A stretch of 64,000 nt of DNA from Strigamia acuminata (taxonomy: Eukaryota; Arthropoda; Chilopoda; Geophilomorpha; Linotaeniidae): positions 14,720,427 to 14,784,426 of the forward strand of contig OX442315.1 of assembly GCA_949358305.1 (NCBI GenBank), written 5' to 3'. The position numbers were made by a program, and so were the translations under genes. The notes beneath the pieces are model-generated. The model worked only from the letters and a program-made list of their open reading frames with translations. It was not told the DNA's origin and made no database searches. Positions 54,860 through 64,000 of this stretch are shown piece by piece; position 1 is the first letter of the stretch; each line of letters starts with the position of its first letter.

Positions 54860-55215
54860 CTTCAATAAATCTCATTTTTCGTCACTAAATCTCATTTTCC
54901 AACACTGAAATCTCATTTTCCTTCACTAAATCCCATTTTTCTTGACTAAATCACATTTTCTTCACTAAATCACATTTTTTTTATACTAAATCACTTTTTT
55001 TTATACTAAATCTCATTTTCCTTTGCTAAATCACATTTTCATCACTAAATCTCACTAAATCTTATTTTTTTATACTAAATCTTATTTTTATTCACTAAAT
55101 CACATTTTCCTTGACTAAATCTCATTTTTCTTCACTAAATCTCATTTTTTTAATACTAAATCTCATTTTTATTCACTAAATCTTATTTTCCTTGACTAAA
55201 TCTTATTTTTCTTTC
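54860..55215 (+). repeat. Minisatellite, CTAAATCTCATTTTT unit
   Basis: About 18 degenerate units of 17-20 bp, (A)CTAAATCTCATTTTTCTTC with variants in the last bases. Confidence 0.85.
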
Positions 55216-56049
55216 TAGTTCGCGATTTTTCAAAATTGAAACGAGTAAAAATGCGCCATCTAGTGTAAGCTGACACCATCATAAAACGATATCGTGCATC
55301 TTCATCTCAACCAATCAACAGAGGGCATATAACTTAATCCCCTGGTCAAATGGCCAACATTAATCACTTGCAATGAATAAAAAACAATCGCAGCAACGCG
55401 CAACCATTTAAAATAAATAAATAAATAAATAAAATATTGCAGTATAATAATCTACCATATCCAGCTATAAAATCTGACAGAATATCTCCGATATCCTAAA
55501 CGATTTTTTTTGTTGCCGAGATCGCATCTCACCTTCAAAAAGAAAAAATCGCAAAAGTCTATTGACTAGTTACGCTCGTGCCCACATCGATGTAAGCTAT
55601 GCAGTGTAGTGAGCAAATTGAAAATTTTCAATTGCCGCCTATTCTATGCACGGCTCTTGAGTCATCTCATCCGAGTTCCCCCTTGTTCTGTTCCAACCAA
55701 CGATACCGCTTCGTCAGCCAAAAGAAATGAAATTGCTAATTGATAATTAAGGGACAAAAAAACTAGAATAGCTAAATTTGAAAATAGAAACGCGCAGAAA
55801 CGCCCTATTTTCACTTCTCAATTTTCCTTGGAACGTTTTTGTTTTGAAGATTTATTGCGTTAAACATTTTCGAATGCACCTATAACAGATATATAAAAAG
55901 AACACAATTCCCCATAAAATGCACAAGTTATTACGTATTGATCGATCAAAATCTACTCAACATTGTAGGCAACACGATTGTGGCGGCTGCCACTCTCCTG
56001 CTAGGCCGTGCTTCATTACTCACTCTTACTTACACTATTTTTTTATATT

Positions 56050-56085
56050 CCATATGAATAATAATAATAATAATAATAATAATTA
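56050..56085 (+). repeat. AAT microsatellite
   Basis: Nine or more AAT triplets, next to the GCATAAA-family copy. Confidence 0.8.
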
Positions 56086-56240
56086 GAGTCAGGATAAATG
56101 CATAAAACGCCCAAAATTGCCATAAAAGCGCCAATTCTTTTATTTTACATCTTTTTATATTTTTTATTGCATAAAATAGACTTTTTTTTGCATATTGTAT
56201 GCACATAAAACGAATTTTATTTTGCAATATAAAAATATCC
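56085..56240 (-). repeat. GCATAAA repeat family, copy 3 (inverted)
   Basis: Minus-strand reading contains GGATATTTTTATATTGCAAA, AATAAAATTCGTTTTATGTG and ends near GCATTTATCC, matching copies 1 and 2. Confidence 0.62.
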
Positions 56241-56314
56241 TTTTTTTTAATAATAATAGAGCTAAAAAACCGGCTCATGTTGGTGTAAAACAGATTGAAT
56301 TAAAATTTTCGTGT

Positions 56315-56600
56315 TTTTCCAGTATTTTATCCTCTGTCCATAGAGTTTTCCAGTATTTTATCCTCTGTTAATAGAGTTTTCCTGTATTTTATCCTCTGTC
56401 CATAGAGTTTTCCAGTATTTTATCCTCTGTTAATAGAGTTTTCCTGTATTTTATCCTCTGACAATAGAGTTTTCCTGTATTTTATCCTCTGTCCATAGAG
56501 TTTTCCTGTATTTTATCCTCTGTCCATAGAGTTTTCCTGTATTTTATCCTCTGTCCATAGAGTTTTCCTGTATTTTATCCTCTATCTACAGAGTTTTCCA
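56315..56600 (+). repeat. Minisatellite, ~30-bp unit
   Basis: About nine units of GTATTTTATCCTCTG(T)CCATAGAGTTTTCC, with TTAATAGAG and CCATAGAG variants alternating in the first half. Very regular, so probably recent. Confidence 0.9.
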
Positions 56601-57840
56601 AATTTATCTACCGGCAAATTAAAATGTGCTGTCCCTCCTGCTGCTGATTAGGTAAAAGTATTAATTTGTGATTTAAGAAAAGGACAATATGCTCAGCTTA
56701 ATATAAGCAGCTTTTCAACTTGAATCCTCTTCTACTTTTCTAAATTCAACAGGGAATAATTACATTGCTATCAACGTGCATCTAATTTTCAATATGTTAA
56801 TTTTAATCACTTTGAATGCATTTACACAACCCATTTCGTCTAAAAAATGACCTGAACTAGAAAAATATCAAAATGAATTTTCATGAGTAATTTAAACAAA
56901 AAAAAAAAAAAAAAAAAAAAAGAAGAAAGATGAAAAAAAAAAAAACGAAATGAGAACACGCGAGTTAAAAGTATAATGGCTTAAACCGAGCTGTCAAATC
57001 TTGATACTGCACAGTCCACAAGGGAACCGGAAATAATAGTGTTCATCCATAAACCTCTAAAATTGGTAATGAGCCAGTAAATTACACGTTCGTTCAAGAG
57101 CTAGACGAAGAACCAACGTGTGTATTGTGTGAGAGGTTATCTCGAGACTCGATCCAATACTCGCTCGCTCCTTCACGTGACAGAATCAACAGAAAAATTT
57201 AATAACAAAAAAAAAAAAAAAAAAAAAAAATTTATAACGGCACCACACCAATCGACAAAAAGCTAAATACCCAAAAAAAAGATAAGAATGTTAACTAATC
57301 TTCATTAAGTGTTTCTGTATCAAAACGAATTGAAAACGCAGAGGTTGAGTGTACATCCATGATTGCGATAACGAAGTACATGCAGGGCAGCCTGCCAAAA
57401 AAAAGTAATCACGTCATCTATTTAACATAGACGATTCCAAGTGTTTATGGACTTTTCAAATCTCCAGTGCAAATTAAACTTTGGGCTAAAAATATTTTTT
57501 TTTAATTAAAAATAATGATAAAAAATTTAAAAATAATTAAAATTAAACATCAAAAGTTAAATTTACAACATTCAACGATTTTCTGCTCTTTTTCTTCCAT
57601 TTATATAAATTGTATTGCATTTTTCTAAAGTTAAACTGCAGTTTGATTAGTTCGAGTAGTAGTGGTTAGAGTACTAATACCGTCCCATTTATTATCAAGT
57701 TCAACTCTCTAGAGCCGGAAGAACCTGAAGGGAATATTTTCAAATCTTCTTGCCGCTTGTCGGTGGATTTTCTACAGGTTTCTGCTTTCTCATGTCGTAC
57801 ACAAAAATCAAACTTTTTCTACATTCAAAACCTCAATGCT

Positions 57841-57950
57841 GGAATGTTCTGCATTCCAATTCTGGCTTACGTTAATTTGTGACACTGCCGATTGCAGCGC
57901 CACCTGTGTCATATACTAAAATAAACAATTATGCAAATAAGCTGTCAATC
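57841..57950 (+). repeat. Hairpin repeat family, copy 5
   Basis: Hairpin GGAATGTTCTGCATTCC, where the fourth pair is A-T instead of G-C, then TTAATTTGTGACACTGCC, GCAGCGCCACCTGTG, AATAAA and TTATGCAAAT. Confidence 0.7.
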
Positions 57951-58702
57951 AATGGTCGTGTCCTGAGTCCACTCACGCTATTTGCTAAGAAACATTTATT
58001 TCAGCAATTGTGCAGCTGTAACTTCATGAAATCCAGTTGGGTAAGTTTAATTGACAGTATTACTATATATCGAATTACTGCACAAAAAAGTTTCAAAATT
58101 GTTACTTACCTTTGAAGTTTGACACTCCACCCTTATAATCTTTAATCTCCACTCTCTCCTAGTTCTCTAAAACATCTCTTTCCGATTGACTTTCCAGTTG
58201 CTAGTCAATCAAATCCCTTTAGCAAACACACTCACATTCACTGCTTTTATTGTATAGTTACACAAAGTGCAGGGCTTGAATTTTTCCTTTCTTGAATATA
58301 CATTGAAATGTACTCATGGCTGGACTGGGTACCAATTTAGTACTGGGAAATCTGGGTGGGTCAGGGACGGACCACCGGGCCACAGGCCACGGGTAAATTC
58401 CCGGAAGCCCGCCGAATCTTTGAACACACCTAATGATAATTTTTGACAAGCCAAGAGAAATTAGTCTGCATTTTGTACAGTAACATCTTAAAAGGCGTAA
58501 AGGCAAAATATACAAGTTTTTAAAATAGTGTTAAAAGATATAACTGGGAGGTATGAATCAAAATAGAGTTAAAAATGGTGTAAAATGTCAGAATTACACC
58601 TTTCGGCAAAGATATAAAACATAAAAATGTGTAAAAGCTGGAGTTCATTGACATATCTTTTCTTCCAAAGCACGGGACGTCCAAAAGATACCGATATCTT
58701 TA

Positions 58703-58835
58703 ATGCATTCAATCCAAGTATCCAATTTGTATACGCATCCAAAATGTGATTGCCTTTGGACTATTCACACTACGACTCCCACATGCAAAGTAATATTAAA
58801 TAAACAATGCAAATACTTTGTGCCCATATTTATTA
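58703..58835 (+). repeat. ATCCAAGT dispersed repeat, copy 2
   Basis: ATCCAAGTATCCAATTTGTA and ACGCATCCAAAATGTGATTG, continuing to TACTTTGTGCCCATATTTAT, as at 31612-31740. Confidence 0.65.
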
Positions 58836-61314
58836 CACACCAAAACAGAATAGTAAATCAAACATCGGCCTATGTAATTGACGGACCTGCTGTCAAATCT
58901 AAATGTGAGTAAAAACTAAAAATTAATTTCAAAAAAATTCAGTTAATAAAAGAAAATGGTCGCTTTAAACAAACCAAAATTAAAATAGCAATCCTTTTCG
59001 AACATTTTTTGTATTCTTGTTCCATCTCCACCAGTTTATTTAAATCAGTAGATTTACACCAAATATCATTTCCTTTTACATTAATCCTCGTTTAAAATGC
59101 TTTTAAAGGCCCACATTGGCTTTAATAAACTAAACGTGGATTGAAAAATTTATTCATTTTGAATTTTATAATTCAAGCATTAAATTAAGAATTTTTATTG
59201 CAGTGTAAAATGCACTCAACTGACTGGCCACTAAAGTCTTGATTGCTCTATTCTTGCTAAGCCAGAAATCACTCAATCCCATCCACACTTAGGTCAGCAG
59301 CTGCTGACTTTAAACAAAAAGTGAATGCAACTCGAGATGTAGTCACTTAAGACAATAAAAATAAATTCATCAGCATATATAGCAAACTAAAGATCCAATA
59401 TCTTCAGCTTGAGTAAACAACCCATTTTCTCAAACTATATATTCTAAGAAGTCATAAAAATGATCCATAAACTTTTATTTGTACTTTTGCACTTGTAATA
59501 ACCAAATAATTCTCAGAATTGCCAGCAACAAACGAAATTCTGGAAAACAAATTATGTATAAACTTGAAGCTGTGATCATAAAAAGTGAGTATTAAAGTGT
59601 TGTGATATATCCAAACGATCACTTTATTTACTTTCCTTCTGTGTGCCTAAATGTTGTACACTTTGTCCACTCACTCAACTGGCCACAAGTGAAAACAATC
59701 TTTATGACTGCAATTGCACATTTACATTGAAAGTTTCCTTGTTGCTGTCTGCTTGCAAACTAATGACTATAATCTTGTGAAGTAATTAGGAAATGAATTC
59801 CCATTGAGTTGATGTGAGGTTTCAATGGATTTAGATTAAAAAAAGCACCCAAGAATGTTGCAATAATGAGTTTGGAAACATTGCCTATGTTTGTAAGTCC
59901 TGTCTTAATTGTTTGTTTTCCTGGACAATTTACCAATATTGTTGCTGTACATTTGCTGGGATTCAGTGGTTGTGACTGGATGTCTATTTTTCAATTTGGT
60001 CTCTATGTTACATTTTTTTCAACCTCAAAATTAATTGGTGATATAGAATTTCATATATATATTTTATTTCTGGAGAAAACATTTATACAACTTCTCAATT
60101 TTATTGCAATTTTCCATTTGCTTCTGAAGAACTTGTAATTCACTTGCCGGTCACATCATTTCCTCAAATTGACTGTGTTCTTGTACAGATAAGATAAGGT
60201 TGTATTTTCTTTTCCAAACATCCCCTTGATGACATTTTTTGGTCAAATGGGTAGAAAAGCCAGAAAAAAGTAGTGGAATTCCACTTGTAATCAGTTTCCA
60301 ATTGTGTAGCTTTCTCTTTCTACGGTGTGGCAATTCATTCTTCAAAAGACAGTATTGAAATACTTCTATATTTAAAAGTATATAAACAGTGAAAGAAATG
60401 CCACATCACACAATTTCAAACACTAAATATAAACATTTTTAAAGTGTAGCTTTATATTTATTCCTAAATATAATATATGAAAATAGCAAAATAAAAATGA
60501 ATGCAATAAAGAAAAAGTGAGTTTCTGGTTTGAATTACCGGTATTATTATTTTTTTTATTCAAAAATTGCTTCATGACATATGCAATAATATATAGAAGA
60601 AAAAAGAATGTACCATAATGCACTTGTCATTTTTCAGTTCCAACAAAAGAGAGAGAAAAAGTTATTGACTCAACAAACATCAAGCAAATGCATGACTTTT
60701 TCCAGCCCAGCCACAAAAGTTTAATCTCATATATCATGTACACATGATTAATATGAAAAAATTGGTGCAAAAAACAGGATAAATGAAAAAAATTGCATAA
60801 ATATTCTCCACAGTAATTTAAAATAGATTTTAAATAAAATTCTCTGTGTTATATAACCTAACTTTTCAACCTTTCACCTTGCATTAAATTATAGTTTTCA
60901 AGCCATGCAGGGGAAAAAACTAAACAATAAATCTTTGGCTGTCCTAATTTAGGTGTCCACTACAACCAACTGACCAAAGTACCAGTAAAGAAAAAGAAAA
61001 AAGATGAATTGCATGCCAACATTGCAAATCTAAAGCAGAATTAATGGATCTGTTTCAGTAAGTGCAGATTTTCCAAGACAAGTGAAAGACAAAATAAAGA
61101 TGGATTATACTTGTGACCATACAGCCTTGATGACTTCTTATACCATGGTCATAAGTTCAAAGTAAAGACTCTTTACATTAGTTTCCTGCCTTCTGTTTTC
61201 GCTGTACAACAACTGTGAGTTTAAGCCACATATTACTGTTCAATATTTTATGAGCTGTCTTTAATTAGTTGGGATGCACCAAATACCAAAATCACCAAAT
61301 ATCTATCGTATGAT

Positions 61315-61752
61315 CCCGCTTTAAGCTGCATGCTGTTGGCCATGAGTTTACCACATTTTTGGAATTTCAGCCGAACATACCGGTATAAGCAAAAAAGTTA
61401 GATTTTTGTTTTTTTTTATACTTAAAAGAGCCCAAATAAATAATTATGTTTCAGCCCTTTTAAACCACCCTCTGTTACCAATTGGTAGCAGAGGGTGGTT
61501 TAAAAGTGCTTATTTTATTATAATTTGAGCTTTCTTAATTTTCTGAAAATTATTACTAAAATCTGAAAAAATTTATAGAAATTTGGGCCAATTTCTTACA
61601 TTTTGGACATCTAAAAATGCTTTTTATGCTTGTTTAGGCTCAATTCTGATTGAAAAAAATCCACACTCACTCACACCGGCTTGCCGGTAAAAACGAGATT
61701 TATCGGCATGCCGGTAAAACTTGCACTATACTGGCATGCGACTTAAAGCGGG
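61315..61752. mobile_element. Terminal-inverted-repeat element with central palindrome
   Basis: Left end CCCGCTTTAAGCTGCATGC and right end GCATGCGACTTAAAGCGGG are inverted near-copies 438 bp apart. Inside are inner CCGGTA motifs in both orientations, a 50-bp palindrome (61457-61506) and a segment also found at 9745-9845. No coding capacity. Confidence 0.65.
61457..61506. repeat. 50-bp near-perfect palindrome
   Basis: CTTTTAAACCACCCTCTG and its exact reverse complement flank TTACCAATTGGTAG, itself palindromic apart from one T/G pair. It would form a cruciform or RNA hairpin of about 24 pairs. Confidence 0.85.
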
Positions 61753-62512
61753 CAAATGTAGTAACAAATACAAAATACCAATTAATAGAGGCGTTTTAAG
61801 ATGAAATAAGATCCACAGGATATAACCTGATCGATGAATGTTCAAGAAAACTGGATCTCCACTGTATGCTGACAATTGAAATTGTGAATAATTCCATGTT
61901 TTTCCACTAGGTGAAATACTAGACTTCAACAAGTGATAATATAGCCTTGTCTTCAGTGATCCTTTGATAATTAAGTGGTTACATATTTCCACGAATACAA
62001 GCAAAAGCTCTTATTTCAAATCTCTCAGCCGCGGCTACTGTTTTCTCGTCGTTTTTGCCCGATCACAAACTTGTTGACAATTTGTCTAACTCAAGTCCTA
62101 GAAATTCCCATCAGTACGTGATTACTCACAATAAAAATCATCATTTTTTTCCTACATGTTGACCTCATTTTGAAAAAAAAAATCGTATAAATCTTAACAT
62201 TTGTGAAGCAAAAACGTGACAAGGGACGGTTTAGCGAAAGACTAGGGAGCTTTGTCAAAACAAGCTTAGAATAAAATCTTGAGTCCAATTGATTTGACAC
62301 ACACTTTTTGCTGTAGGATATTAATTGAATCTACATGTACAGTTTTTGCTTTCTCGGGTTTCTTCTTATTATTTCAGATGAATTCCATCGTGTTTATCGA
62401 CAGAAAGACCATTGTGCAATAAAGCTTTGGAAAAATGAGGTCAGATGATACAATTATACAACGGTTGCTTCGTCTATGAGAAAAAGCATTGCAAACTAAC
62501 ATTATAGCATTG

Positions 62513-62809
62513 TTAATTTATAGTTTTCTTATTGTGGGTGGAGACAAACTGCATCGTTTCAGTGAGAGACATGATTTTAGCAACTTCTGCACGGTTTCTG
62601 ACACACTTTTGTTGTTTCGTACAAATTTTGCACCGTTTGTCATTAATTAGTAGGATTTGACGCCATGAATTATTCTCTTTGATGCCACACATCGTTTTGA
62701 TCCCATGAATTATTCTCTCAGATGCCACACTCAGCTCCAGATTGAGTGTTTTAACTTTATTAACCAGAGGGTGCAAAAACTCATTAAGGAGGTTGGCAGT
62801 ACTTGCCAT
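62513..62809 (-). CDS. Unrecognised 98-codon frame, doubtful
   Basis: A frame starting MASTANLLNEFLHPLVNKVK with a KRCKICTKQQKC Cys cluster. It contains a small internal duplication (ATGAATTATTCTCT...GATGCCACAC, twice at about 62664-62730). I do not recognise a family. The Cys cluster recalls zinc-binding tails of some transposases, so a transposase remnant is one option and chance the other. Confidence 0.2.
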   Translation of the reverse strand: MASTANLLNEFLHPLVNKVKTLNLELSVASERIIHGIKTMCGIKENNSWRQILLINDKRCKICTKQQKCVRNRAEVAKIMSLTETMQFVSTHNKKTIN

Positions 62810-63164
62810 GTAGATAAGCTTGGCAAGGTAACCTTTTCTGGTAAAAACCAGGGTTAGGCTTTGCTGCCCAGCTACTTCATAATTAGTTTGATATTTGGTG
62901 GTTTGAATTTTTTTTGTAGGAACTTTTGGTTATGAAAAATTCCGTTTCTTTTCATTACTTGCTTAGAAATAACTTTTTTAATTACTTCAGCAACAGTCTA
63001 ACATAGTAAAATGCGTAGTAAAAATGTTCCTCGTCTGTTTTATGTTCACAGTTTTCTGATTGACCAGCTATTGAAGCTGGAATTTTCTGATAATCTGTAC
63101 GTCTGCTGACCTAGCAATTTACAGATTTTCAAATTTACCAATTTACAAAAATTAAGAAAATTGT

Positions 63165-63605
63165 ACCAAAGATGATTCTGGCGTTTTTGGATGTATTGTC
63201 ACACGATTTTACATGTATTTCTCAAGATTTTGACTATTTTAAGTGTTTTCTCATGATTTTGACTATTTTAAGTGTTTTCTCATGATTTTGACTATTTTAA
63301 GTGTTTTCTCATGATTTTGACATTTTTTTAAGGTGTCTTCTCATTATGATGCATTTTGATGCACATCAGAACTGAGAAAATATACAAAAATTGCAGGATT
63401 CTTATGAGAATACACTTAAAAACGTTAAAATCATGAGAAATACATGTAAAATCGTCAAAATATAAGAAATACATGTAAAATCGTCAAAATCATGAGAAAT
63501 ACATGTAAAATCGTCAAAATCATGAGAAATACATGTAAAATCATGAGACATACCAGTACATGTAAAATCATCAGAAAATACATCGAAAAACGCCAGAATC
63601 TCTTT
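63165..63605. repeat. Large inverted repeat made of short tandem units
   Basis: The left arm (from GATTCTGGCGTTTTTGGATG) holds units of TCTCATGATTTTGACTATTT. The right arm holds the inverse, AAATCATGAGAAATACATG units, and ends AAAAACGCCAGAATC. Outer ends and interior units are both inverted, so the whole can fold into a hairpin about 440 bp long. Confidence 0.8.
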
Positions 63606-64000
63606 GCTACGATTTTTATAATTTTGGAGAATTGTGTTTAGAGTTTCTTAGATTTTTCTCGTTGTAACGAACTAATTCGTTTATAACGAAATCCTCTTGG
63701 TTAAAAACTCTTGCTATTACAAACTATTTTTGTTCCCCTGACCTGTTAGTAACGGCGAGGATCAACCTGTACATTGCAAACTATATTTTTGAACAATATG
63801 GATAGTCACATCACCATCAAGCCCACTAAATCAAACGAAACAACCCCAAACAATCTCCCAAATGCAAAAAAACACCACTCATGTGCCCACACAGCATGAA
63901 ATGCTCTATGTGGAATGATCAACTAAGCTGTATGATTAGCGTTTGTTCTGTTCGTGCTTGTGGGTTGATCGGTCTGCCTTCGTCTGGCTTACTTGGCGTT

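Larger units (their letters stand above)
54232..64000. other. Upstream intron or intergenic region, no convincing exon
   Basis: Sequence beyond the copia element in the host gene's 5' direction. It holds several minisatellites, A runs (56898, 57207), dispersed repeats and one foldback element. A donor-like AAAG|GTAAGT on the minus strand at about 58110 lacks an open, domain-bearing frame before it. G/C-rich inverted sequence at 58320-58440 looks like a transposon fragment. Confidence 0.5.

Noticed and set aside
58080-58140. Minus-strand donor AAAG|GTAAGTA as an upstream host exon
   Set aside because: The frame needed (two bases at the end) meets a stop about 25 bases upstream and no acceptor fits in between.
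58258-58515. 85-codon minus-strand frame
   Set aside because: The frame crosses a G/C-rich inverted sequence (58320-58440) that looks like a transposon fragment, and no host-type domain is visible.

Overview
The window reads as a piece of an AT-rich animal genome, probably an invertebrate. Coding exons are short, separated by long introns, and carry metazoan extracellular domains. The rest is packed with LTR retrotransposons, small inverted-repeat DNA transposons, SINE-like repeats and minisatellites. The species cannot be named from sequence alone. There is no rRNA operon, CRISPR array or bacterial feature.

The host gene lies on the minus strand between about 35.8 kb and 2.5 kb. Ten exons with phase-compatible junctions form part of a secreted or cell-surface ectodomain. 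In protein order these are: second half of an EGF repeat, a complete EGF-like repeat, a SEA domain spread over three exons, two Ig domains, a hormone-receptor (HormR) domain, and the start of a GAIN-like region. This order is that of an adhesion GPCR ectodomain. The signal peptide and first exons, and the GPS/seven-helix part, were not found and probably lie outside the window. One intron (18052 to 9590) uses a GC-AG splice pair.

Three LTR retrotransposons interrupt the introns. (1) 11399-18013 is a Ty3-type element with identical-length 1543-bp LTRs that carries only gag. (2) 35960-54231 is a Ty1/copia element on the minus strand with 162-bp LTRs and a GATCT target duplication. (3) 36110-50101 is a 14-kb Ty3-type element with 1590-bp LTRs inserted inside one copia LTR with an ACAT duplication. 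Element 3 encodes gag, a pol reached through a canonical -1 frameshift signal, and an extra downstream ORF of 551 codons with paired Cys/His motifs that I do not recognise. A phase-compatible upstream mini-exon suggests this ORF is expressed by splicing. Element 1 shares PBS, PPT, gag and LTR architecture with element 3, so the two look like a non-autonomous and autonomous pair.

The remaining sequence is intron or flank. It holds two hAT-like elements with perfect 8-bp target duplications, three copies of a TA-flanked 0.5-kb foldback element, other inverted-repeat elements, and two copies of a 5S-rRNA-derived SINE. It also holds five copies of a short repeat with two conserved hairpins (one showing paired base changes) and several minisatellites with units near 20 bp. 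The right end (54.2-64 kb) shows no convincing exon.
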